A stretch of 9,806 nucleotides of DNA from contig JAHCSD010000016.1 in the NCBI GenBank assembly GCA_018609185.1, forward strand, positions 1-9,806. The letters run 5' to 3'. Origin of the DNA: Patescibacteria group bacterium. Lineage in GTDB: Bacteria > Patescibacteriota > Minisyncoccia > JAHCSD01. Shown piece after piece: positions 1 through 5,768 of this stretch. The first letter of the stretch is position 1. Each line of letters opens with the position of its first letter. The notes under the pieces were generated by a model. The model saw only the letters and a list, made by a program, of their open reading frames with translations. It was not told where the DNA came from and searched no databases. A program made the position numbers and the translations under genes.

Positions 1-176
1 ACCGCATCACTCGATTTTAAAACAGACGAGGGTTTTGCCCTCTTTGTGTTAAGTAAGACGTCGCCGTTTTTTATGGCTTTTTGTATTTCGGAACGGGAAA
101 AGCCAGGAAATCTTAAAGCAAGAAATTTATCCAGGCGCTTCCCTGCATCCTGTTTTGAAACTGTATACTTTCCCAT
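1..176 (-). CDS. RluA-family pseudouridine synthase, N-terminal S4 domain (cut by window edge)
   Basis: The minus strand is open from an ATG at 174-176 to the left edge, giving 58 residues that begin MGKYTVSKQDAGKRLDKFLA. The order RLDKFLA, then SRSEIQKAIKNGDVLLN, then AKPSSVLKSSDA is the S4 RNA-binding domain that opens RluA/RluC/RluD-type 23S rRNA pseudouridine synthases. In that family it positions the catalytic domain on RNA; the catalytic domain and its HRLD aspartate motif lie outside the window, so the exact target uridine cannot be told. The gene follows purB by 67 bases in the same direction and could share its transcript. No convincing Shine-Dalgarno precedes the ATG, and a 10-bp hairpin sits 5 bases upstream. 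Another S4-domain protein is possible, but the spacing of motifs fits RluA best. Confidence 0.8.
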   Translation of the reverse strand, partial: MGKYTVSKQDAGKRLDKFLALRFPGFSRSEIQKAIKNGDVLLNTKRAKPSSVLKSSDA

Positions 177-181
177 CTTAA

Positions 182-206
182 ATGTCGGAGATCCAGTCTC
201 CGACAT
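182..206. repeat. 10-bp perfect hairpin between purB and the RluA-family gene
   Basis: Bases 182-191 (atgtcggaga) are the exact reverse complement of 197-206, with a 5-base loop. On the minus-strand transcript it ends 5 bases before the RluA-family start codon and is not followed by a T-tract, so it does not look like an intrinsic terminator. It could hide the start codon region, mark an RNA processing site in a purB-rluA message, or be an interspersed palindromic repeat. Confidence 0.7.
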
Positions 207-243
207 ATCACCACTAACAGGTTAATCCTCGCATGTTTTCTTG

Positions 244-1620
244 TTATGTTTCAAGGGGCTTTAGTTGTTTTCTCCAGAACCTGCACACTTTTTCAGTTTT
301 TTTGGAGGCGATTCCGATGTATTTCTCGGGACGCGCGAGTATCGCAAGTTTCTTTTTGGGAATCTTTTCGTAATATGTTTTAAGTGCGCGGTCTTTCGCA
401 AGGAGAATGAGAACTTCGTGTGTACTTTTTTCTGCTTTGAGAGTTAATTTGCGCACCGCTTCGTGTGCATCCGGGTGACCGGCCATAGCCAGAAGAATGT
501 AAAGAGGCTCTGCAATAATAGTAGACTTCGATCCTTCAAAATTTTGCTTCATTCGTTTTCGATCTACGAGAAAGTTGGCCATAACGCTTTGGAGGCGACG
601 AACTGCTGAATCCAGGCCATGAGCAACTTCAAACACAAAGCGACCTGAGGAATAGTTGCTTAAATCGCGCTGGTGTTCTGATGTTTGGTCAAGATACAAT
701 GTCATCATGCGCGGCATAAGTTCTTTCCAAAGGCCTTCTATATGTTCGAAGGTAACGGGATTTCTTTTGTGGGGCATCGTGGAGGACCCTACTTGCTTTT
801 TGCCAAATCCTTCGCCGATTTCTCCGATCTCGGTCCTTTGGAGTTGACGCATGTCGCGCACAAAGTTAGCGATGACTCCAAAGGCAAGCGTGAGTGCATG
901 TGTGTGGTTTACAAGAAACTCCGGTTCTACTATTTGCGTTGAGTGCGAGGCAGGGGAAAGACCGAGTTCAGCCAGAACCTCTTTTTCAAATTGTTCTGGA
1001 TCGTCAAAGAGGAGAGATGAAGCATTGTAGGACCCCGTGGCACCCGAGAGTTGCCCCTTAAGGTTATCATTTGCGCGTGATAGTTCTAATAGAGCGTGGC
1101 CCAAACGGCTTACATATTCTGACACCGCAAATCCAAACGTAATGGGAATAGCATGTTGGCCATGTGTGCGGCCGATTTGCAAGGTGTCTTTTTCTTGAAG
1201 AGCCAGCTTGATAAGCTGTTTTTCGAGTTTTAATAGGTTTGGCAAGACAACGTTTTTTGTTGCGTCTCGCAAACGCATTGCGTTTGCGGTGTCATAGACA
1301 TCAGAAGAGGTAGCTGTAAGGTGTACAAAACGACGTGCCTCTTTGCTTACGCGTTTCTGGATACAGTTTACCATGGCACGCGGCGTGTGTTTGGTTTTTT
1401 TGTCTTCTTCGTATATTTCTTCGACAGTCACTTTTGGAGCCTCTCGTTTTATTTCTTCATATAAATCTTCTGAACAGATTCCGTGTTTTGCAAATACTTT
1501 TGCGATTGCAACTTCAACCATAATCTGGTATTTCATGCCAGCTTCTTCGGTAAAGTATGGCTCGAGTTCCGGCACCCGATATCGAAAATCTAATGGTGAA
1601 ATGTTTTGGTATTGGTTCAT
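244..1620 (-). CDS. purB: Adenylosuccinate lyase
   Basis: This enzyme of the fumarase/aspartase superfamily cleaves adenylosuccinate to AMP and fumarate, and SAICAR to AICAR, in purine synthesis; it is a cytosolic homotetramer in known cases. From the ATG at 1620 the protein has 458 residues, normal for PurB. It opens with NISPLDFRYR, the SPLDxRY start typical of PurB. TSSDVYDTA is at about 104-112, GRTHGQHAIP at about 150-159, and the superfamily signature GSSTMPHKRNP, the flexible catalytic loop, at about 278-288. An in-frame GTG six codons upstream (1638) lies inside a repeat arm, so the ATG that begins MNQYQNISP is preferred. No Shine-Dalgarno precedes either. The gene sits behind an unusual repeat-filled leader and ahead of the RluA-family gene. 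AMP supply by salvage or synthesis cannot be judged, since no other purine gene is present. Confidence 0.93.
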   Translation of the reverse strand: MNQYQNISPLDFRYRVPELEPYFTEEAGMKYQIMVEVAIAKVFAKHGICSEDLYEEIKREAPKVTVEEIYEEDKKTKHTPRAMVNCIQKRVSKEARRFVHLTATSSDVYDTANAMRLRDATKNVVLPNLLKLEKQLIKLALQEKDTLQIGRTHGQHAIPITFGFAVSEYVSRLGHALLELSRANDNLKGQLSGATGSYNASSLLFDDPEQFEKEVLAELGLSPASHSTQIVEPEFLVNHTHALTLAFGVIANFVRDMRQLQRTEIGEIGEGFGKKQVGSSTMPHKRNPVTFEHIEGLWKELMPRMMTLYLDQTSEHQRDLSNYSSGRFVFEVAHGLDSAVRRLQSVMANFLVDRKRMKQNFEGSKSTIIAEPLYILLAMAGHPDAHEAVRKLTLKAEKSTHEVLILLAKDRALKTYYEKIPKKKLAILARPEKYIGIASKKTEKVCRFWRKQLKPLET

Positions 1621-1794
1621 CCCACACATAACTTGCACTGATGCCTACGGCATCACGTTGCGAAGCAGTACAAGTTATGTGTGGGACTCATCCCCGCGTA
1701 CACATAACTTGTACTGTGTTCTACACACAAGCGCAAGGTTAATTCTTTTCCCACAAACAACTTAAGATGTACAAGTTATGTGTGGGATTCATAT
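1621..1794 (-). promoter_or_regulatory. purB leader built of five alternating inverted-repeat arms
   Basis: Reading plus-strand positions, the arms are A 1621-1640 (reverse), B 1666-1685 (forward), C 1700-1716 (reverse), D 1749-1763 (reverse, diverged) and E 1770-1787 (forward). The shared core is tacaagttatgtgtggga. A pairs with B over 20 positions (19 matches), B with C over 17 of 17, and D with E over 13 of 15. A further small hairpin, gatgcc-tac-ggcatc, lies at 1640-1654. The purB message would read E, D, C, B, A and then the start codon, with arm A directly abutting the ATG. B cannot pair with A and C at once, so the layout resembles an attenuator or a translational switch. It matches no riboswitch class I know; a nest of inserted palindromic repeats is the alternative. 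Confidence 0.55.
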
Positions 1795-1800
1795 TGAATT

Positions 1801-1829
1801 ATTGTAGCACAAAAACAAAACTCCTTTAA
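1801..1829 (-). promoter_or_regulatory. Candidate purB promoter
   Basis: On the minus strand the -10 box is TACAAT (1801-1806), one base from consensus. The best -35 at 17-bp spacing is TTAAAG (1824-1829), which is poor. Transcription would start near 1793-1794, placing all five repeat arms in a leader of about 173 bases. Confidence 0.4.
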
Positions 1830-1843
1830 GGATGTTTGTTTTT
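1811..1843. terminator. AT-rich hairpin with T-tracts on both sides
   Basis: Bases 1811-1824 and 1830-1843 pair at 12 of 14 positions around a 5-base loop. T-rich stretches lie at the 3' side on both strands, so it could stop transcription either way. On the minus strand its 3' arm runs into the candidate purB promoter. The stem is mostly A-T, so it would be weak. Confidence 0.35.
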
Positions 1844-1854
1844 CTTGCTCGTAT

Positions 1855-1913
1855 TGAGCTTGTCGCCCGTTCGAATTCCTCAGGGCGACCCTGAACGATA
1901 GTTGAATGGGTCG
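1855..1913. repeat. Cluster of nested short palindromes
   Basis: GTCGCCC (1862-1868) pairs with GGGCGAC (1883-1889). The overlapping TCAGGG (1880-1885) pairs with CCCTGA (1889-1894), and CGACCC (1886-1891) with GGGTCG (1908-1913). The 11-mer tgagcttgtcg at 1855-1865 recurs at 2935-2945 between the two tRNA genes. It looks like a worn copy of a short interspersed repeat. I see no open frame worth calling in 1795-2110; one frame at 1958-2182 runs through hairpins and a terminator. Confidence 0.5.
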
Positions 1914-2034
1914 AAGTGTGGGCGTAGTGTCCCTAGAATGGAACACTATAGAACGAATTGTACCGAAATGGCAACAGGTGTTCAGTAGTTATAATTACAT
2001 ATTTCAGGGTGCGATTACAAGTTGATAGTTACCT

Positions 2035-2076
2035 CGCCCATAAATCTGGGCGAAGCTCGCTCATTTCTAATGAGCG
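2035..2076. repeat. Two-hairpin palindromic element, copy 1
   Basis: The first stem is cgccca (2035-2040) with tgggcg (2047-2052). The second is cgctcatt (2058-2065) with aatgagcg (2069-2076). They are joined by gggcgaagctcgctca, which is itself a short palindrome around gcgaagctcgc. The same layout and joining sequence recur at 2621-2658. Confidence 0.6.
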
Positions 2077-2112
2077 GCCTACCGTGCGGTTCACTATATT
2101 TTTGGGATGTAA

Positions 2113-2141
2113 AAAGCGGCTTCCGTGTTGGTTGCCGCTTT
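2113..2141 (-). terminator. Intrinsic terminator of the lipoprotein gene
   Basis: On the minus strand AAAGCGGC (2134-2141) pairs with GCCGCTTT (2113-2120) around a 13-base loop and is followed by more T residues. It starts 14 bases after the lipoprotein stop codon. Confidence 0.8.
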
Positions 2142-2155
2142 ATGTTGAGCAATTA

Positions 2156-2521
2156 TTAATTGGTATCCAGAATATGGTATGAGGTCATACGTTTATATTC
2201 GTCGTCTTTTCCTTTCCCCCGACCAACCGTATCTCCCTCATCGTAGGTAATTTGTACCCTCTGCCCTTCCCTAAATCCATAATCGTGATAATAGGCGGCG
2301 GTGCGATGGAGCTTCCCCTCGTCGTCCTCTAGGATAACGAGCGTAATGGGAATACTATTTTCGTCGACGTTTATCCCAAAGAAGTTTGTTTTTTGGAACA
2401 GTTCGGTCTCCTCCACATAAACAATCGTTCCCTCCACGGACACGGTTTTTGAGCCGCCACACGCAACAGCTAAAACTGCAATTGAAGCAACAAGAATTAA
2501 CAGACCGATAACCCTTCTCAT
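2156..2521 (-). CDS. Small secreted lipoprotein of unknown function
   Basis: The 121-residue product starts with two arginines and a hydrophobic stretch ending LAVAC, so Cys21 is the probable lipidation site after signal peptidase II cleavage. Position -3 of the lipobox is alanine, allowed but less common. The mature part, about 100 residues, alternates hydrophobic and polar residues (VSVEGTIVYVEE, IPITLVILEDDEGKL, GQRVQITYDEG), suggesting a small beta-barrel, perhaps OB-like; this fold guess is weak. No catalytic motif or known family was recognised. The ATG is fixed by AAAGGAGG at 2528-2535, six bases upstream. The gene is a free-standing unit with its own near-consensus promoter and its own terminator. 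It probably sits on the outer face of the cytoplasmic membrane, but its partner is unknown. Confidence 0.8.
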   Translation of the reverse strand: MRRVIGLLILVASIAVLAVACGGSKTVSVEGTIVYVEETELFQKTNFFGINVDENSIPITLVILEDDEGKLHRTAAYYHDYGFREGQRVQITYDEGDTVGRGKGKDDEYKRMTSYHILDTN

Positions 2522-2564
2522 TCGTTCCCTCCTTTCAAGGAACTAAAATCTTACCGAATAGGAT

Positions 2565-2593
2565 ATTCTAGCATAGTCCTCCTGTCCTGTCAA
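2565..2593 (-). promoter_or_regulatory. Near-consensus promoter of the lipoprotein gene
   Basis: The minus strand reads TTGACA (2588-2593), a 17-base spacer, then TAGAAT (2565-2570). TGC directly precedes the -10 box, giving an extended -10. The start would fall near 2558, leaving a leader of about 37 bases that carries the strong ribosome site. Confidence 0.75.
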
Positions 2594-2620
2594 GCATATT
2601 CTGGGCTTTTGCATTTCACC

Positions 2621-2658
2621 CGCCCGAAGGGCGAGGCTCGCCCAAACTTTTTTGGGCG
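2621..2658. repeat. Two-hairpin palindromic element, copy 2
   Basis: CGCCC (2621-2625) pairs with GGGCG (2629-2633), and CGCCCAAA (2639-2646) with TTTGGGCG (2651-2658). The middle part, gggcgaggctcgccc (2629-2643), is a perfect palindrome that competes with both outer stems. The joining sequence gggcgaggctcgccca differs from copy 1 (gggcgaagctcgctca) at two positions. Confidence 0.65.
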
Positions 2659-2679
2659 GCAAAAACAGCCACTCAATAA

Positions 2680-2696
2680 ACCCAGCTGAGCTGGGT
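2680..2696. repeat. 17-base perfect palindrome
   Basis: acccagct (2680-2687) and agctgggt (2689-2696) are exact reverse complements around a single g. Its last base is the first base of the tRNA-Val 3'-end duplicate. It could be an operator-like site or another interspersed palindrome. Confidence 0.6.
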
Positions 2697-2713
2697 GGGC
2701 GGTATAGGATTCG
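2696..2713 (-). repeat. Duplicate of the tRNA-Val 3' end
   Basis: Seventeen of 18 bases match 2851-2868, the discriminator base, 3' acceptor strand and start of the T-arm of tRNA-Val, in the same orientation and 155 bases away. The 5' part of a tRNA is not recognisable next to it. Integration at a tRNA gene leaves such direct repeats; decay of a duplicated tRNA would look the same. No integrase lies between the copies. Confidence 0.6.
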
Positions 2714-2774
2714 TCCTCCTTCGCTCTTCGTGGTCCTACGCCAAGGCTTCGGAACCACAAGAGCTACGGAAGGA
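2714..2774. repeat. Large imperfect inverted repeat
   Basis: From outside in, TCCTTC (2717-2722) pairs with GAAGGA (2769-2774), CTCTT (2724-2728) with AAGAG (2759-2763), GTGGT (2730-2734) with ACCAC (2754-2758), and CC (2735-2736) with GG (2751-2752). The single-strand bulges between segments make it a long cruciform-like or RNA hairpin structure. I believe similar palindromes are scattered through many candidate-phyla genomes, but I cannot search for that here. Confidence 0.5.
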
Positions 2775-2805
2775 TAAAAACCTACTTTCATGACAGAATC
2801 AAGTG

Positions 2806-2830
2806 TGGGCTCGTCCAGATTCGAACTGGC
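2806..2830 (-). pseudogene. Remnant of a tRNA 3' end
   Basis: On the minus strand the piece reads as a T-arm with loop TTCGAAT, four of five T-stem pairs, a 7-base acceptor strand CGAGCCC and discriminator A. Its distance from the T-loop to the end equals that of tRNA-Val 45 bases upstream. Plus-strand flanks also match: agtgtgggc occurs at both 2802-2810 and 2847-2855, and tcatga lies shortly before each. No anticodon arm or 5' half follows, so it cannot be functional. It may come from an unequal duplication of the tRNA region. Confidence 0.45.
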
Positions 2831-2850
2831 TTTCGTCATGATATCCAGTG

Positions 2851-2924
2851 TGGGCGGTATAGGGTTCGAACCTACGACCTTCTCGATGTCACCGAGACGC
2901 TCTAACCAACTGAGCTAACCGCCC
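2851..2924 (-). tRNA. tRNA-Val (GAC)
   Basis: The 74-base cloverleaf has a perfect 7-bp acceptor (GGGCGGT with ACCGCCC), D stem GCTC/GAGC, and a 5-bp anticodon stem TCTCG/CGAGA. The loop GTGACAT gives anticodon GAC; the T-loop is TTCGAAC and the discriminator A. The first T-stem pair is G-U. CCA is not encoded, so it must be added by a nucleotidyltransferase. It lies 26 bases downstream of tRNA-Ile and is probably on the same transcript. Confidence 0.95.
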
Positions 2925-2950
2925 GTATTTACCCTGAGCTTGTCGAAGAG

Positions 2951-3022
2951 TGGGCATGCCAGGGCTCGAACCTGGAACCGTTCGGATATAAGCCGAATGC
3001 TCTGCCATTGAGCTACATGCCC
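2951..3022 (-). tRNA. tRNA-Ile with anticodon UAU
   Basis: The 72-base cloverleaf has a perfect 7-bp acceptor (GGGCATG with CATGCCC), D stem GCTC/GAGC, anticodon stem TTCGG/CCGAA and T stem CCAGG/CCTGG. The anticodon loop is CTTATAT, so positions 34-36 read TAT and decode AUA directly. Most bacteria instead read AUA with a CAU anticodon changed to lysidine by TilS. The discriminator is A and CCA is not encoded. The gene begins 11 bases after the stop of the HTH/LAGLIDADG-like gene and has no clear promoter of its own. Confidence 0.92.
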
Positions 3023-3033
3023 AAATGAAACGT

Positions 3034-3693
3034 TTAATATCTTTCAGATATGGCCTTGATACTCATCAAGACTTTTTCGTAGAGCCTTGCATCCCCGATT
3101 TTGATATCGCAAGTGCCATGGCCAAAAGATCTTTTATAATTAATGCTGTCTTGCGTGGTTTTTTTAATATACGGGTTTCTAAATTGATCCTTGGGCAGGT
3201 TCAGTGTTTTTGACCAGTAATCATGCTCTCTTTTAATATTCATGTCATCGTATAATTGAAGTCGAACTCTAAATTTTGATAAAGGAACCCCCAGCGTTTT
3301 AGTTGCCCACGCAATAAAGAATTTTATAACTGCCGGATCTGTATTAGACATAATGAGCTGGCTTGTTGAGGTTTTGGAACCTTCTCCCCAATATAAGAAT
3401 AATCCAGCGATCATTATCTCCTTTTTTGAGAGAGGGAATATCTCTTTCTTTTGTTCTTTGTATGCTAAGGAAAGTCTTTCGTCTCGTTTCCTTCTCATTG
3501 TTTCGCGGAATTTTTCAATTCTTTGTTCGTTCCAGTCTCGAAGCTCACGCAATCTTTGCTCGCTTAATGGATAACCTTTAAGCCAAGCACTCAATGTGCC
3601 CTTGCCCACCCCTAACATGTCTTTAATTTGGCTATAGCTCTTCCCTTGCTGTCTTAGTGTTACAGCCTTTGCGTGGTCTTTTGTTCTTGCCAT
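3034..3693 (-). CDS. HTH protein with LAGLIDADG-like C-terminal domain
   Basis: The 219-residue product starts with a helix-turn-helix (about 8-40: AVTLRQQGKSYSQIKDMLGV, then GTLSAWLKG), like the domains of resolvases and small repressors. A highly charged helix follows (about 44-85). The C-terminal part begins IMIAGLFLYWGEGSK (93-107), goes on SNTDPAVIKFFIAWATKTLG and includes YDDMNIKREHDYWSKTLNLP. The helix with GLxLYWGEG followed by beta and alpha segments resembles one LAGLIDADG unit, as in homing endonucleases and the regulator WhiA, with Glu104 where the acidic residue would be. This is pattern-based and not proven. The role could be DNA binding only, or cleavage as a dimer. It has a promoter about 90 bases upstream, no Shine-Dalgarno, and lies 11 bases before tRNA-Ile(UAU), with which it may be co-transcribed. 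Confidence 0.65.
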   Translation of the reverse strand: MARTKDHAKAVTLRQQGKSYSQIKDMLGVGKGTLSAWLKGYPLSEQRLRELRDWNEQRIEKFRETMRRKRDERLSLAYKEQKKEIFPLSKKEIMIAGLFLYWGEGSKTSTSQLIMSNTDPAVIKFFIAWATKTLGVPLSKFRVRLQLYDDMNIKREHDYWSKTLNLPKDQFRNPYIKKTTQDSINYKRSFGHGTCDIKIGDARLYEKVLMSIKAISERY

Positions 3694-3785
3694 ATTTGAA
3701 CAGACAAACTATATGTATAATTACTCATATTCATTAGTTCATTTTATCAAACATATTGTCAAAGAACAAGAGCATTTCTACCAAG

Positions 3786-3814
3786 AGTATACTGTATCTT
3801 TAGAGGAATAACAA
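3786..3814 (-). promoter_or_regulatory. Promoter of the HTH/LAGLIDADG-like gene
   Basis: The minus strand has TTGTTA (3809-3814), 17 bases, then TATACT (3786-3791), giving a leader of roughly 85 bases. A second candidate -35, TTGACA, lies at 3757-3762, with ACTAAT 18 bases further on (3733-3738). The two could be alternative promoters. Confidence 0.5.
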
Positions 3815-3828
3815 GTCTATGCTAACCA

Positions 3829-3854
3829 AAAACTCGGGCAAGAACCCGAGTTTT
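3829..3854 (-). terminator. Intrinsic terminator of ftsH
   Basis: AAAACTCGGG (minus strand, 3854 to 3845) pairs perfectly with CCCGAGTTTT (3838 to 3829) around a 6-base loop, and one more T follows. It starts 21 bases after the ftsH stop. The A and T ends are symmetric, so it could also work on the plus strand. Confidence 0.85.
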
Positions 3855-3875
3855 CTACTATTCGCTATTCGCTGG

Positions 3876-5708
3876 CTATGCCGCTGCGGGTATTTTCATT
3901 AACCGTTCGAATTCTTCCCGTTCGATCGTCTCTTTTTCCAACAGGCGTTTTGCAATGAGGTCAAGCTTCTTTCTTTGTTTTTTAATAATTATTTTTGCTT
4001 TTGCGTAGGCATTCGTAATAAACCGCGATACTTCTTTGTCAATCTTTGAGGCAATTTCTTCTGAATAGTGTCGTTGTTCCCCAAGCTCTCTTCCCAAGAA
4101 TATCATTTCTTCTTTGTCCACGTAGCTTACCGGGCCCATGGTTTCGCTCATGCCATACTCTCGTACGAGTTTTCGCGCGAGCTCTGATGCTTGCTTGAGA
4201 TCATTTGAAGCGCCCGTTGTCAGTTCGTTAAAAATTAATTTTTCGGATGCGTATCCGCCAAGCAGTACCGTAAGATCGTCGATGAATTCTGATTTTGAAT
4301 GGAAGTGTTTGTCTTCCGTCGGAAGCTTAAGCGTATATCCTGCGGCTCGTCCTCGTGAGACAATCGATACCTTGTGGACGGGATCCGAATGAGGAAGATG
4401 GGCTGCAACCACGGCATGCCCTGCCTCGTGATACGCGGCAATCTCCTTTTCTTTTTTGGAGAGGAGATGACTTTTTCGTTCAGGGCCCAAGAGCACTTTC
4501 TCAATAGACTCAATGAGGTCGTCTTGCGAGATTACTTTTCTGTTGTTGCGTGCGGCAAGTATGGCGGCTTCATTAAAGAGATTTGCGAGGTCCGCTCCGG
4601 TAAATCCCGGGGTGCGTTCGGCAATCTGGCGCAATTTTACCTCTTTGGTTACATGTTTTTCTCTTCCATGAATTTTCAGTATTGCTTCACGGTCGTTGAT
4701 ATCGGGCGGGTCGAGCACGATGCGGCGGTCAAACCTCCCCGGGCGCAAAAGCGCGGGATCGAGAATATCCGGTCGGTTGGTTGCCGCAACCACAATAACA
4801 TTGTTTTCTCGCTCAAATCCATCCATCTCGACAAGAATTTGATTGAGCGTTTGTTCGCGCTCGTCATGCCCTCCTCCAAGTCCGGCACCGCGTTGTCTTC
4901 CCACCGCATCAATCTCGTCGATAAAGATAATTGCAGGGGCATTTTTCTTTGCGGTTTCAAAGAGGTCCCTTACTCGTGAAGCTCCCACCCCCACAAACAT
5001 TTCCACAAATTCGGATCCTGAAATATGGAAGAAGGGAACACTGGCTTCTCCTGCGACCGCGCGTGCAAGGAGCGTTTTACCGGTCCCGGGTGCCCCCATA
5101 AGCAGCACTCCCCGGGGGATGCGTGCGCCGATATCAAGAAACTTCTTCGGATTCTTAAGAAAGTCCACTATTTCTAAGAGTTCTTCTTTTGCTTCCTCGA
5201 CCCCGGCAACATCTTTAAACGTAATTTTATCTTTTTTGTTGTGGTGGAAAAGTCGTACTTTTGCCTTCCCGAATGAAAGTGCCTGGCCCGCGCCGCGTTG
5301 AGCTTGGCGCATCATATACCAGAGGAACGCGCCTATCAAAAGGAAGGGGAGCATAAAATAGAGAAGGGGTAATATCGCACCAACTAAAACTGAATCTTTG
5401 ACATACGTAATATTGATATTATTGAGTTCTTCCGCAGTTAGGCCGTACGTAGAGAGCGCTTCCTCGAGATCACTATTCGGCCCCTTACGAGCTTTTTGGC
5501 TTGTGTCGTCATTCAGGATAATTTCAATGTCATTGTTGTTTACCCTGATTTCCTTTATCTGTCCTTCTTTAATTTGTGTCGCGAGAGTTGAAAGCGTAAT
5601 TTCCGGCGTTTCTTTAAAGAAGCTTTCACCCGAAAGCAGCGCAAAGGTCCCCGCAATTGCCAGAAATATTGCGAACGCAAGAATAAGATTTTGTATTAAT
5701 TTCTTCAT
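3876..5708 (-). CDS. ftsH: ATP-dependent zinc metalloprotease FtsH
   Basis: FtsH is a hexameric AAA+ protease of the inner membrane that degrades damaged membrane proteins and some soluble regulators. From the ATG at 5708 the protein has 610 residues, a normal length. It has a transmembrane helix at about 6-24, an extracytoplasmic domain, and a second helix at about 107-131. Walker A GAPGTGKT is at 205-212, Walker B FIDEID at 262-267, and the second region of homology, [19 protein letters not shown], at about 311-329. Zinc motif HEAGH is at 427-431, with the third ligand Asp503 in TTGASNDL. All catalytic parts are intact. A TTG 12 codons upstream would extend the frame, but it overlaps the promoter -35 and its codons contain the -10 box, so the ATG is preferred. 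The mRNA is probably leaderless. Confidence 0.97.
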   Translation of the reverse strand: MKKLIQNLILAFAIFLAIAGTFALLSGESFFKETPEITLSTLATQIKEGQIKEIRVNNNDIEIILNDDTSQKARKGPNSDLEEALSTYGLTAEELNNINITYVKDSVLVGAILPLLYFMLPFLLIGAFLWYMMRQAQRGAGQALSFGKAKVRLFHHNKKDKITFKDVAGVEEAKEELLEIVDFLKNPKKFLDIGARIPRGVLLMGAPGTGKTLLARAVAGEASVPFFHISGSEFVEMFVGVGASRVRDLFETAKKNAPAIIFIDEIDAVGRQRGAGLGGGHDEREQTLNQILVEMDGFERENNVIVVAATNRPDILDPALLRPGRFDRRIVLDPPDINDREAILKIHGREKHVTKEVKLRQIAERTPGFTGADLANLFNEAAILAARNNRKVISQDDLIESIEKVLLGPERKSHLLSKKEKEIAAYHEAGHAVVAAHLPHSDPVHKVSIVSRGRAAGYTLKLPTEDKHFHSKSEFIDDLTVLLGGYASEKLIFNELTTGASNDLKQASELARKLVREYGMSETMGPVSYVDKEEMIFLGRELGEQRHYSEEIASKIDKEVSRFITNAYAKAKIIIKKQRKKLDLIAKRLLEKETIEREEFERLMKIPAAA

Positions 5709-5715
5709 AAGCAAA

Positions 5716-5744
5716 AGTATATAACAGGTTTTCGAGAAATACAA
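5716..5744 (-). promoter_or_regulatory. ftsH promoter giving a leaderless message
   Basis: TTGTAT (5739-5744), a 17-base spacer and TATACT (5716-5721) are followed after only 7 bases by the ftsH ATG. A start 7-8 bases after the -10 box would coincide with the start codon. Confidence 0.6.
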
Positions 5745-5768
5745 GTTTTCATGCCTCGTGCTTCATAC

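Noticed and set aside
1621..1787. CRISPR-like array
   Set aside because: Copies alternate in orientation, spacers are unequal in length, and no cas genes are present.
1621..1794. Purine riboswitch before purB
   Set aside because: No three-way junction with the conserved purine aptamer loops was seen; the structure consists of simple repeated arms.
1958..2182. 74-residue open frame on the plus strand
   Set aside because: It crosses two hairpins and the lipoprotein terminator, ends inside the opposite gene, and has no promoter or ribosome site.
2543..2839. 98-residue open frame on the minus strand
   Set aside because: It runs through the two-hairpin element, the palindromes, both tRNA-end remnants and the lipoprotein promoter; its composition is that of translated repeats.
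5709..5744. Upstream TTG start for ftsH
   Set aside because: The added 12 codons overlap the promoter -35 and contain the -10 box, and are not typical of FtsH, which starts just before the first membrane helix.
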